Source of the DNA: Cucumis sativus
Taxonomy: Eukaryota; Streptophyta; Magnoliopsida; Cucurbitales; Cucurbitaceae
Direction of reading: 5' to 3'
Assembly (NCBI RefSeq): GCF_000004075.3
Contig: NC_026657.2
Coordinates: 1,736,001-1,800,000 of the forward strand
DNA: 64,000 nucleotides
The stretch's first letter is position 1. Every line of letters begins with the position of its first letter. A program made the position numbers and the translations under genes. This document shows, piece by piece, positions 38,108-50,970 of this stretch. A model generated the notes under the pieces. The model was not told the DNA's origin. It made no database searches and worked only from the letters and a program-made list of their open reading frames with translations.

Positions 38108-40826
38108 GTTTGTTCTCTCGCCGCCGCGCTCTTCCCCGGTGAATAATAAACCCTCGGCCGGCTCAGTCGGTGACGAGCAAAAGGATTAAACACGTGAGCA
38201 GCACGTGAAGATAGAGTCCCATGAAAATATTTTTTGTTGTGAGCGTGTTTGGCAAGTCGATTACTGTACCCATGCACCGATTGAAGTTACATTCCACCTT
38301 TAATTCAAGCAATAATAACAAACGGAAATTGTTTGAAAAGACGAATAATTATTAACTTATCGACTTTTAAATTTGCTACTTTCACAATTTAGAAAATGTA
38401 TTGACAGATTTATTACATTTTTTTTTGTTACTTTTCAAGGGCTCGATAGTAATATGAATGGTATAATAAAATTTTTAAAACGTCTATTTTAGTCCAGACA
38501 ACTTTTTAAAAAGAATATACTTTAGTCTATTTCATTAACATTTTGCTAACTCACCTAACGTCGTGATAATAATAAGGACACGGCATAAACGGTTGAAATT
38601 ACACTCTTAAATTTTTAATATTAATAATTAGACTCATAAATTCTAAAAATGTTAAAATCAAACTTTGAAGATGTCGAGTACTTAAAAAATTGAAGCCATA
38701 AATAATAAAAATTATATGGTTAAAGTTTATATAATTAGTACAATTTATATAATATGTAAATCTGATAATTTCAATAAATTTGAGGGATCGATTTAAGGAT
38801 ATAATTATAATTACCAGGGTAGTTCATGGATGATTTTTACAATTTTCACAACAATCATAATAAGCAAGGGTTGTTTTATATATAGCAAAATAACTAGTTT
38901 ATTTAAAATAATCATCCAATTTATTAATTTTATTCAATCGTTTGTTTCGATTTTTTACTTAATTAAAATGGTAAATAGACGGATTCTTTTGGGAGAAATT
39001 TGATTATTTACTATAAGTTTGCAAGTTATGTGTACATGAGCTGAATTATGAAATCTTAAATGAATATGTCTGTAATATGTGAAAGTTAGAAAGTTTTGAT
39101 TAGTCTATATGAGTTAGAAAATTTTGTATTTAATTATAAAATTGAGTGATTATGTTAGAGGTATTAAATTGTGAAATGTCAACCATATTTTACAATTTTT
39201 TACATGCAATTATTGCACTTGAAAAATATATGGTTCAAACAACAAAGTTATAATATGTTTTCACATTAGTCGAATGTGTACTAAATATAATACTTAAAAA
39301 AAATAAAGTAGACCATCGAGCAGTTTAGAGATTTTTATGACATCTTATATAAAATTGTAGGTTGTACTTTATTATTATCCATATATGTTAAAATTAAGAA
39401 TGTGATCAAAGTCTCATATTGACTAGAGCATTTATCACTAATCGTACGACATCTTTTTTTATATATATAAAACTAATGCTATTGAACACCATGTTGTACT
39501 AATTAATTTCAATTTTTGTACTAAAGAACACTTTCATCAAACAAATTATTTTAGTGTATCATTGGTTCAATACGTAGGACGTTAGAGTTAATTGAAAGAT
39601 GATTTTTGAAATTGGTTATCGAAGATGAAGTTGGTTGTTGAAAATGGTACACGTGGAGTTAAGACGTCAAAGTTTATAGTTCTCACCGTCAATATTGTTT
39701 TGTTTTTTTAAAAAATAAAATTCAACTTTACAAGTTTTGAAAAATAAAGAGCATTGACTTTGCTAAATCTCATTAATTGCAAGGCCATAAATCATTTTTG
39801 TAGACTATGTTCTCTTTTCTTTTTAGCCCATAGTTTTTTCTTCAACATCCACATGCTCAAGTTTCCTCCCAACTTTTTTTATAGTTTTTTTTTTCAACTC
39901 AAACTCAATGATTTGATTTTTCAAATAGGAAACAAAAAACAATATAAGACAATAAATTATATGTATTCTTTTTAGTACTTTTGCCAAGTGTTAACCCTTT
40001 TGGAAATTAATATTCTGTATAAACTTATATTTCACAAATCTTCCAATTTAATATAAAAATTAAGTACAATAAATTTTTTAAAACATTTTTTACCTTTTGA
40101 GTTTTTAATGTAATAGTTTTAATATTTTTGAAATAATATCATTAAATAGATTATCTATTATTTAGGAAGTTTTAAAATATTTAGTTCTTTCTTTATTAAC
40201 ACCATTTCCCAATTTTGATTCTATATTTCATAATTTTCTATTAAATATTTCATTCACTCTAGAAGATTTAATTTATTTTCTTCTATATTTCTAATAAAAA
40301 GTCGGTTATATTTCTTTTATTGAAATTTCAAATTTTGCTATATTTTAAATAGATTTTTTTTATTTTGCTATATTTGAAAACAAACTTTTAAAAAGCCTCT
40401 TCCAATCAAATAGTTTAGAAAAAGAGGGAAAAAAAATTGAAATTAGTATAGTATGCATACATTTATCTCTACTCCATTTTTCCTAGATCTAAGCTTCGTA
40501 TATACAAATCATCTTTTGAGTCTTGAAGACTTGGTGGGAGGAAATGAAGCTGATAACTTCTTTCTCATTTTTGTACATATTTTTCTAAAACTTCTTCCCT
40601 TCTTTTTTTGATAGCTTAAAGCAAAAAGCCACAAAAAATTTTCAATGAAGATTTACAATTCAATAGTGTAAAGAGAGACCAATATTGCTCAAACTACACT
40701 TCAATACTATTCCGTTCATTTTTTTTTTCTTTTCTTCTTTTCTTCTTTTCTTCTTTTCTTGTTCCTGTTCTTTCCATCATCATTTCCCAAGAAAAACGAG
40801 AATCTTGACCTTTCTTAATCGAACTT
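38108..40826. other. Intergenic spacer upstream of the CCDC97-like gene
   Basis: The first 200 bases are GC-richer and probably contain the promoter. From 38350 to 40600 it is AT-rich with no supportable gene. 40600-40826 is the likely 3' UTR of the CBL gene. Confidence 0.5.
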
Positions 40827-43697
40827 TTATGTGGCGATCTCATCCACCTCAGAATTAAACACAAAACTTGGGAAGGTGGTTGTTATATCCCTGCCATAAA
40901 AGCAAAAAACAAGAATTTGAAAGGGTACTACTACTACGATGGATGCTTGAAACTTGAAAGCAAAGATATTATATTCATATGCCTTTTTTTTTTCCTTTTC
41001 TTTACCTTAAGTATGGAAGTGTCATGACTTTCAATAATGATGGATTCTTAGAAACAAAGTTTTGCCATTCAATCTTGTCTATCTTCCCATCTTGGTTCAC
41101 ATCAGCTTCCAAGAAAGTCTGTCCACAAATATTGAGAAAGAAAAACATATTATTCCATGAGATATAAAGGTGACAGCGACACGAAACTTGGTATCGAGTT
41201 CTTGAATGTTGCTCTACTGGCTGGAACATCGACACGAGGCAACCTAAATTCTTTTTCGAAATGACGATTTGCATATTGCATCATTGTAGTTCGCATACTT
41301 CGCAAATCATAGCCATGTATTTTGGGGGAAAGAGCGTACGGAAATTTGTGGTAATACTCTGCTACTAACAAATTCATTTCAACTATTGTCAGAAGTTTGT
41401 AGAGTGCAGGCCCTACAGGGTGTATGAATCCATTTCTAAAACACAGTTGGTACCATCTGTAAAAGAAACAGATCATAGGAGTGTAGTTTGCAATTGTCCA
41501 CTCTTAGAACCAATTGAAGCTATTGAGGCTAATCCTCAACTCTATTTCATTCTTTCTTATTAAAGGTAATATTATTCACTTAAGTTCGGTTCAGAGATTG
41601 AAGCCAAAATTGTTTGACAAAATATGTTAAAAGTTCATGAAAACTACAGGAAAGTTAAAATAAATAAATAAATAAAAAGAAAAAACTAGTACTAGTAGTA
41701 ATCCTGAAATTTTAAGGTAACTCACCTTATCAAGGATTATCTCTATCGTCTCATCAGCCAACTTCATCTCAGATTCACAGAGAAGAGCAATTAGCATTTG
41801 CTTCACCTGCCACAGTCAATAAATCAGAAAGCTCTTTGGCACTAACCATGAAAAATTATCCACAAAAGCAATGCATTGCTGTTCATTTAACTGTGTGTCG
41901 TCTCTCACTCAAGTTTATAATAGTTGGGAGATTTGAATTTATGACCTCTTGGTCGAGGATATATGTATTAACTAATTAAGCTAGGCTCAAATTGGCAGTA
42001 GTGTGTACCTAGTAGTAAATATTTTATGGAAGATCTGGACTTTGAATTATTCAAATAAAAAGGATGGAGACATATTGAAAACTTTTTCTCATCCTTGAAC
42101 CTAACTAATAATTCTTTTTTATAAGAAAAGCCTAACTATTTATACATGTAATTCAGAATGGAGAAGGAAAAGTTGTCTACATTTATAATGCTACATGGCA
42201 ATATTGATGTAATTCAACCAGAAGGCAAAGAAAGCATACCTCTTGCCGCTCAATGAATCCAGTGTTATCCAAATCGTAAAGCTTGAACGAAACTGTAAAG
42301 TATACAGACATCAGCCACATCTATATCAATCAAAAAAGTGAAGCAAGGTATGTTTTACATTAAGTCATATCCCAGGCACTTACATTCGATCTTGACTTCC
42401 TGGGGAGCATTAGGATGAAAGACATTCAACGATCTAACAAAATCACCAAAATCAATGAACCCTTTCTGCTGAACATCAAATAGATCAAAGAGCTGCATGC
42501 AAGAAGGATGCAACTTTAAGTATGCCAATATATATAGGTTAATTTAAACGCATGTGAATATATATCAATCAAATGGAAGCATGAGTCATTAAGAACACAA
42601 GAAGTACTTTGATTAACGCCCAAAATGTTACTAGAAATGAATTGCATCGCAATGTTCCAATTTAGAATAACTTTTTTTCTGGATGTAAATATGTCAAACC
42701 CAATGGAAATGACTAGCTGACACTTTTGATAGTATATATTTTACCCGGTTTGCAAACAGATTTTCCTTCTTTCTGTTCTTGAAAATTGCAAGCTGAAATT
42801 CTTCCTGCATAACCATTGCACAGAACATCTTCATGTTACTTATAGCAAAGAATAAACTACATTTGACTGAACCAACTAACGCAGCATAAATCAATAGCAC
42901 TATCCCCAATGATATACATGTAGATAGTACACAAAAGATGAGGCAGCAGCAGTTATGCCGTAACAAGAACATGAATGCATATCAATTGGTGATACAGATG
43001 AATGTGTCATGCAGTCTCTAATTGGTAGAAAAGAGAAAAGACAGGCTATTCAATTGTGCAATAGCCCACAGTCAGATTCATAGAGGAAGTGAGGAACACA
43101 GGTAATTAGCAAAATGTTTGGCTGCCAACTCCTAAATCTAGTTGTGAATTTATTTTCCCAGACAATGCTCAAACAGCTTTTGTGATCAAAATAAACAAAA
43201 ACACACACATGAAGAGATGTATAGCACCAACATCAAAACGGTGAGTCGTAACAGAAACAAACAACTTTACCTTATTTATTAAACCATCGTCAATCACAGA
43301 ACTGCTGATGCTCTTGTACAGCTCAAACAATGCTTCAACTTCACTGACACTAACTGTTGTACCAAATAAAACAAACAAGAAGCAATGTGAATAATATATG
43401 AGAAAAATTCAGATAGATAAGAACATAGCTTGATCGCTAGAAAAGGACGGGCAAGGGTAGAATCAAAGTAGCAACATGTGGGAGTAGTAATTTTGAAATA
43501 CAATAATTTGGAGCCATAGAAAAATGATTCAACATAAATGGTCGAAAAGAGTGTGGTCAAAAAAACTTCATTAAATACTGACAGCTAGATCTCAGAGATA
43601 ATAAACAAAGCAACTTACAGGCCGTCTGTGAAGCAAGATATATAGGATCTTCATATCCAGGATATTGTCTGCTTCCTTTAGACTGAATACAGCCCAT
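40827..43697 (-). CDS. CBL1: Calcineurin B-like calcium sensor, CBL1/CBL9 type
   Basis: Eight exons on the minus strand: 43697-43619, 43353-43271, 42804-42745, 42492-42384, 42292-42240, 41806-41726, 41118-41006 and 40890-40827. They join in frame to exactly 213 residues, the length of Arabidopsis CBL1. CBL proteins bind calcium and recruit CIPK (SnRK3) kinases to membranes to regulate potassium, nitrate and stress responses. The N-terminus MGCIQSK has Gly2 for myristoylation and Cys3 for palmitoylation, so plasma-membrane targeting is expected. Four EF-hands are seen: the atypical first ([15 protein letters not shown]), the second near 80-91, the third at 117-128 ([12 protein letters not shown]) and the fourth at 161-172 ([12 protein letters not shown]). 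The C-terminal FPSF motif has Ser201, the position phosphorylated by CIPK partners in Arabidopsis CBL1. The ending SEVDEIAT matches CBL1/CBL9. The small last exon has no start codon of its own but fits splice, phase and family. Confidence 0.95.
41150..41466 (-). other. Unidentified ORF inside a CBL1 intron
   Basis: The intron between CBL exons 6 and 7 (41119-41725) contains over 100 open codons in the same orientation, starting after an acceptor-like TTTTACAG at 41457. The product reads [20 protein letters not shown], then [16 protein letters not shown] and [18 protein letters not shown]. Its composition looks protein-like rather than random: Pro, Trp, His and Arg are well represented in an otherwise AT-rich area. 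I do not recognise the family. As an alternative exon it would not keep the CBL frame, so a captured exon or transposon fragment is more likely. Confidence 0.4.
41910..41990 (-). repeat. tRNA-derived (SINE-like) relic in a CBL1 intron
   Basis: On minus the sequence reads GAGCCTAGCTTAATTAGTTA, then TCCTCGACCAAGAGGTCATA and AATTCAAATCTCCC. This resembles a tRNA A box, a middle hairpin and a B box (GGTTCGAATC-like). It is the best preserved of the tRNA-like pieces in this window. Confidence 0.5.
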
Positions 43698-44820
43698 TTA
43701 CTACAGACGAAAACTGGTGCACTACAAAGCAACGGCAGAGCAGCTTCTCCTTTGCTTCACTACAATATTTTATTAAAACCATCTTAACCTTCACAACAAA
43801 TACAGATCCAGACACAAGCAGACCACGCACATGAGCAACAACTTTAAAAGAAAAAAAAAATGAACTGCAATAGCGAACTTCCAAATGGGAAGGAAGATAA
43901 AACTGTTTGTTTTCAATTCTCAAAGACTGGGAAATGACAATACAGAATGAAATATAAGGTCTACTTGTCCAGAGTTGAAGCTTCACTTCCTAACAAAAGC
44001 AGAGTGCAGGAACCATAAAATGGTCAAATTAACTAAAGGAATTGTGAACAAGTCCAGCAAAAGATATCCAAATCTCAACAAACCAATATAATGTGCATGA
44101 AAAATAACAAAAAGTCTCGCATTGAAAGTGAAAGATGAACATAAGACTAAGTCAGATACAAAACAATAAGAGATCCAAAGTTGAACCTCCATTACTTTCC
44201 TTCCTTCAATTCTCATACATCTTTTCAGCAACAACAACTAAATCAGTAAATCAAGTCAAACCCCATAAAGAAACCAAATCCAACCATCAAAAAACAACGA
44301 ATTCCATCAAATTCCACATCTCTCCACTCAAAACCACAGTGACCCACATAAAAAAAAAACAACACACAAACCAAACCCAACAGAGGAAAAACCCCACAAA
44401 TGACAAAGCAAGAACATCCCACAAGAAAGAAAAAAACACAACTTACCAGCAAAGTATTCAGCCTGAAAATCCCAAAAACTCGAGAAAATCAAAAGACGGT
44501 TAATGGGTAAGGAAGAAGAAGAAGAAGTAAACGGAATGGGTTGTGATCGAATCGAGGTTTATAGAGATTATGAAAGGGTTTTAGGCATGGAGGAAACAGC
44601 GGAAAATTGGAGGAGAAACAGGTAGATTTAGATTGTGCTATAAATTTCTGGTTGATTCTTGGAACAGAGGAAATGAGAAGAAGGATGATGGAAGTGCCAT
44701 TTGGATTAGAGTGAGTGGGAGAGAAAGCGCCAAAGCAAAAACAAGATTATAAAGAGAAGAAGAAAGTGGAATTCATGGCTGAGTTAAAAAGGAAACTGAA
44801 AGAGACCTCAAGGCCCGTGA
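43698..44820 (-). promoter_or_regulatory. CBL1 leader region with probable 5' UTR intron
   Basis: A strong donor, CTG|GTAAGT, is seen on minus with the exon ending at 44447. Acceptor candidates lie just before the ATG (TCTGTAG| at 43701 or CTTTGTAG| near 43719). This implies a leader exon of perhaps 44447-44750 and an intron of about 740 bases. Arabidopsis CBL genes commonly have leader introns. Plus-strand frames here, such as 44135-44503, are low-complexity antisense shadows. Confidence 0.55.
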
Positions 44821-47800
44821 CCGTGGCCTTCGCCGAATATTCCTTTCTTTAGTCTTAATTGTGTGATTAAGCTAATTATCTATTAATTAATTATTCTTCA
44901 AAATAACGTTAATAATGCTCAATTTAATACATTATTATACACGTACTCAAAAATTAATAAATAGTAACAATAATAATAAGTATATTTAGAAGATTTTTTC
45001 CCACTTTTGTCCTCCCTTTTGTATTTGTAATTCCTTCTCTGTCCTTTACTTTTCAATATTAAAATAAATACATTCATTCTCACACCTAAAAATATTTTGG
45101 TTATCTAGCTCGGGCTACATTCGTAAATATAAAATTTAATTATGAAAAGGTATAATTTCTTTTATAAAGCAAAATATTTATCAATCTATCCCGACTCGCT
45201 ATTCAATCTACTACGAGCAAAAATACAATAACATTGCAATTGTACCTTAACTAGCTTTCACCTTAGCCATAATAACTTAATTATTATTAACAAATCTAAG
45301 TATAATATTTCTATTAGTTAATACATTAACTAAAATAAGCTTAATTCCTCGATAATTATCAAAAAATTTATCACTTCTAGTTGAAAGTTTAATTCCCCAC
45401 GATGTCATTGTTTTAATAAAAAAAATTGTTAATTGAAACATTATAGATTGATTTTTAGTATCTACGTGAGCATAATTCAACTAATGTCGTGTATGCATCT
45501 TCGATCACAAAGTAAGAATCTTTTATGATCGGATTTAGAGTCTACTGATAGATGAGGACCAGGACCACCACTACAACAAATATCTATTTTTTAAAAAGAA
45601 AAAACTACATTATTTAAGATTTTATATGTTACTATTTTAACTCCACTCTCCATTTTGATATGTTTTGTTAAATTAGAAAAAGAAAAACCATTAAATTAAA
45701 AAATTCATTAAATATTGAAACTAACTAAATACTAATATATTATATTAATAAAACTAACAAGCAAGAAAAAATATATATACATATTCCTAATATAAGAACA
45801 AGTTTGTCTATCAAAAATATACCTTTCACCAAGAATTTAATTCTCTTAATTTTGTTTGAATATTTATTTATCATTACTATTATTATGAAGGGGAAAAAAA
45901 AAATCTATTTGAGTATGTCTCATTAATTGCTCAAAATATGATTTGCACTAACGTGGATAATTTAAAGAATTTCAAATTGAGGAAATGATAATTTAAAAAG
46001 GAAACAATATTAATTGTTAAATCACTATACTTTGTTAAAATATTATATCCAATAGATTTATTTATTTTTATTTTATATCTAATAAGTTTATAATATATTT
46101 GAATTCTTAAAATTTGATTTATCAAAACATAAAATGCATCAAAATATTTATAAAATATTACGGTTTATCTATGATGGATAGTCGTAGACTAAGATATAGA
46201 TATCATGATAAACATAAAGTAGTCTGCTTGATCTAACTGACGAATGACAATAAGTAGTTGTGGGTTTATGATTGCTCACCTTTATATTTTCAGTATTTTG
46301 TTTAAAATTTCCAGAACTCGAGAGTATTCTTATGATGTTTTTTTTTTTTAATTTTAAATAGGGTGTGGACTAGTATTTTATTTATTGTTTTATCTCTAAA
46401 TATTGTATTTATAATTTATAAATGAATATATGTAGTTTTTCTTTAAAATTTAGTATCTCTTTTATTTTAAATAAAAATGACTTTGTTTGTTTTAGTAATG
46501 ATGACATCAGTTTAGTATAAAGAGTTTGATCATTACAGTTTGTATATATCAATTTTGTTGGTGAAAGTAATGGTGGAGTTTGGAATATTCTCCGACATTT
46601 CACATGTCATTGTGTTGCACATGTGTTTGGTTGGACCCTGGCCATCTTATATTTTTGTTTGTCACAAATTCATAACGATTATCAATGTGTGAGGGCCAAA
46701 AACATTATAAGTATGTGGAATTTATTTACTAATTATTGTCACTTCGTAATGATTTATAGCATAATGTCAATTTCATAGGGTATATATTCGTAGAATTGTT
46801 TATGTCCTTGACAAACCATTACCGTTAAAGTTATAAATTTACGATCTCTAAACTTTTAATTTTGTGTTTATTCAATCACTCGTTCAACTCTCAATTTTAT
46901 GTTCTTTGAAATTTTAATTTTTTGTTTTGATAGATCACTTACCTATTCAACATTTTGTAGTGTTCACGTTTACTAGACACTCAATTCAAAGTTTAGAATT
47001 CTAATCGATGTAAAATTTTCCTATGTTTAACATATTAGGTAATTTTATAAATTTATGATTAGTCAACAACCCATTGGATAAAAGTTTTTTACATTTAGTA
47101 ATCTAAAAGATGTTTTAAAGTTTGAATTTAATAACTTATTAGACAAATTTTAAAATTTAGTAACATTTTGAATACAAACTTAATAGTTTAAGAACCAAAA
47201 TTTCAATTTAATTGTACTAAAGAAAAACTTCTAATTTAACAGATCACGACACATTTTAGGTCATGTTTGATAACAATATTTTTTCCTTGTATGTAAATGT
47301 TATGTTTGTTTACTCATGATTTTTGAATTTTCACCATCTTTTACCTACCGTTAGAATTCTAAATCAATTTTAAACAACAATAAAGCACTTTTGTAAAAAG
47401 ATAATCACGGTTAAACTAATAAATGAGATTTAAAATTTTCAATTACAAATCGACATAAGTTGCAACAAAATTGGCTTTGTTTTAGTGCAATAACGAATGA
47501 AAGGTCTCGTATCACAAATTGTTTGATTATTAACTTACGTTAATATTGGTCGATTTATGTTTAATATGACTAAACAAAATTATGAGAAACAAAGTATGAA
47601 AAATAACAAAAGCAAACTTAGCTCAACGGCATTAAACCGTTACATCTCCATTGTGATAATTGATGTATGGAAAATTAAAGTTTGAAAGGGAAGAATCAAA
47701 ATGAAGCATATGTTTGAAAGACATAAATACAAATATCATTTGCCATTAATTTTTGTCACATCAATGGATCAAATTGTCACAATCCAAAATCTTATCCTAT

Positions 47801-50745
47801 TATTAATATTTCAAAAATATATTCATTTATCTAGTTGTCTTAATTTATTATTTCTTTTCTCAAAAAGTCCTCCTTTAAATGTATTATAAAAAAAAAAAAT
47901 TAAAATATTGACTTTCAACATCCTTTCTTTCAAATAAAAATTAACTCAAATTCAATTTTCTATTGACTTTGAATAAATATATATAATTTAAATGGATGAT
48001 TAACCTTTATGTTTCCTTTATTTTGATCAAAAACTATTTCACTATTTTCTTTTTGTTGCTTTTAGTTTATTTTATTAAATACTTACTAAAAATTAAATAT
48101 AGATTTTTTTAAAAAAAACAAACCTATTATAGAATTTGCCATAATTTTTCTATTGTTTGATTAGTTTATTATTATGGTGGATAATTGAGTCGGTTAGATG
48201 TTTAATTTTGAATAATAAAATTGTTTGCTATAATTGCCTAAGAGAATTCCTACCCTATTTTAGTTATTAGTAGTTAAGAAAGCTATATATGTATTTTTTA
48301 AAGAATTTGTATGACCAAAGACGAAATCAATTAAATAAGTTAATAAACCAAATATAATATACATGTCACGAGAATTTATTGATACTATAAACGTATTAGT
48401 TCTTATGTTTCATAATGTTATGTTAAAACATAATTTACATCATACGACTAAATTCATATCAATTTCAAAACTTAAAAACTAAATGATTGTTTACAAATAA
48501 TTTTGCTTTTAAAAATGGAGTCTATAAATATTATTTTCTTTCTTTTTACGGTATTTGGTAAACAATTTAACTATTGTACTTGAGGAGGATTCAAATGGAA
48601 ATATGGATGTGTAGGTTTAATTTTAAATAAATGGTTATATAAAACATACCAAACTTTTGAATTAAAATATATTTTTAGAAATTATTTTTAAATGCATATT
48701 TATCTATTTTCTCTCTTAAAAAAACCAACAAATGAAGTGGATAAAACACTAATTAGTCATTGATGTTCCCATCTCCCAACTACATTTAAAAAGAATAAAA
48801 CTTCAACATTGTTTATTTGAAATTAAAATCAATAATAAAAATAAAAAAAATGGAAAGCTTCCATATTAATAATATATAAGGAAGAAGAAATTAAAGAATT
48901 AAAAATGGCCATTCCATTTTCAAGGGGACAAGATTGATGAACACCACGAACAAAATGCCAACGTGTCACCATATCTCTATTATTGCTTTATATATATATA
49001 TTTAAAAAAATCAAAAGTTGACCAATATTTATCCAAACATTAATTATTAATTACGACAATTCATCCATTGCTAAAGGCAATACCACCGAAAGCCATTCCT
49101 CATAACGTTTAATCAAAGTTTAACGTAATCAATCAAGATTTAACAATTTGTTTTTCCTTTCTATAGGTTACGAATTCAAATGGAAAAGATATGTGTTGTA
49201 GTAAGTGTATCGTTCGTGTACTTATTAAACGTACATTTATCAAAAATTATTTTTTTGATTTTTTTGGATAAACTTCTCTTACGTGTATAGGTTTTGAAAA
49301 TAACACCGTTTCAAAAAATTTATCATTTTTTATAATATGGATATTATTGTTATATAGGAAGAGTTGAAAAGGTGTGGTCAAACTTTTGTGTAATATATAT
49401 ATAATATTCAATTAAGAAATTTATTTGAAGAAAATATAAAAGTCGAGATAAATATATACTAAGATGACTTACTTAAACAACAACAAAAGTTTAACTAAAT
49501 CGATATTAATGTATATCGAGAATCAAGAGGTTCTAACTAGGTTCGATCTCCCACTTTTTTTTTTTTTTTTCTTGTTTCCTAACTAAAAGAAAGAAAAATG
49601 CTATTCCAAGTTCACTTACGTTTATTTTTGTGAAATTGGGAAGTTTGATAAGTTATTTTGGAATGTAGACTCTAAATTAGGATTATGATTTATGTATAGG
49701 TAGCCCATTTTTTAGGGTTGGCTCAAAAGAAGAGAATTTAATAATTGGGCCCTAGTTTTTATGAAAACAACAAGCCCAAAGGCCCATTTTATTTGTAAAA
49801 ATTAGGAACTTTTTGTACCTAAACTTATAATCTAAATAATTAAAATAAACATTACTTTAAATCTTAGTTTAATCTATAACTTTTGGAATTTGTATTTTTA
49901 TTGCTATGCTTTCTAAAGCTCCTTATTGCCTTTCAATTTTCTATTAGTTTGTTTAATTATGATGTTTCAAGCTTTTAAAATGTATATAATTAGTTTAAAG
50001 TAACGATCATCTTTGTCTTGAAAAAATTGTATTCGTATTCGTATTCGTGTTCATTTCTTATTAACATATCTAATACGTGCTCGATATCATATCATTATTA
50101 CCTACTAAAATTCACATTTAGTTCGTAGACTTTTTAAAAAGTAACACTTTAGTCATTGAATTTTAATTGACAACAATTTCATCCTTTCGCTTTAATAAAT
50201 AACGATTTAGCTCGTAACTTTGTACCGTTTACAATTTATAAGAATTCAGTCTCTATCATGAAAATTAAATTAAGTTTTATAGTTTATATAATAGACCCTG
50301 ACATTTTGGTATGATTTGAGTAGTTTACCATGTGAAGCAGATTATCTTTTAAAAAATAATCGAGAAATGACCAAATCACTTTATTAATATGCATGTATAA
50401 ATCATTTCATTAAATTGTAGTAATTATATTTCGCAATAAATTTAAAAGGATAACAACTAAATTTTATAGACAAAGTTATCACTTTCACCAGACCAAAAAA
50501 ATACAAGTACTTTTTTAGTCTTATTTATTTTAAGCTCATTTTTGTCGTAGTTTTAAAAGCGAATTTCATATGATTGGTGTTGTTTACTTGTTTTCTATAT
50601 TTATAAAAAAAAACTATGAATTTTAAAAATTTATAATCCAAAATCATAATCGATTGTGATTGCAATCTATTATAATTGATCTATAATAAAATTACATTTT
50701 CAAGTATTTAAGGTATAATTGGTTATGGTATAAAAAAAATATATA

Positions 50746-50970
50746 TTATTTCGGCCGACAGCTATGCAAGTGGATCCCAATCAAACGGTGCGTTTTAAGA
50801 CCCCATAAGTCACGCGTTTCTATTTGGTCATATCTCGCTATCCTCCAATGCAATGGACCTTCACCTTGTTTGCACGACGGTAGGATGACAGTCACCACGT
50901 GGCCAAATGTGATTGGACAGTCGCCTACTGTCATGGTCAATGATTTTGCTGTTAACGACTTCTTTTAGCT
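50746..50970. promoter_or_regulatory. GC-richer island with a G-box/ABRE-like site
   Basis: A 220-base block clearly less AT-rich than its surroundings contains CCACGTGGCC (50895-50904), a perfect G-box with ABRE-type flanks, and an inverted CCAAT box (GATTGG) about 10 bases on. It could be a distal regulatory module or remnant promoter, 2.4 kb upstream of the SnRK2 ATG. A 64-codon minus frame across it has no recognisable motif. Confidence 0.35.

Noticed and set aside
44135-44503. 122-codon plus-strand frame
   Set aside because: Lys/Thr/Asn/Gln-rich low complexity, antisense to the CBL1 leader intron.
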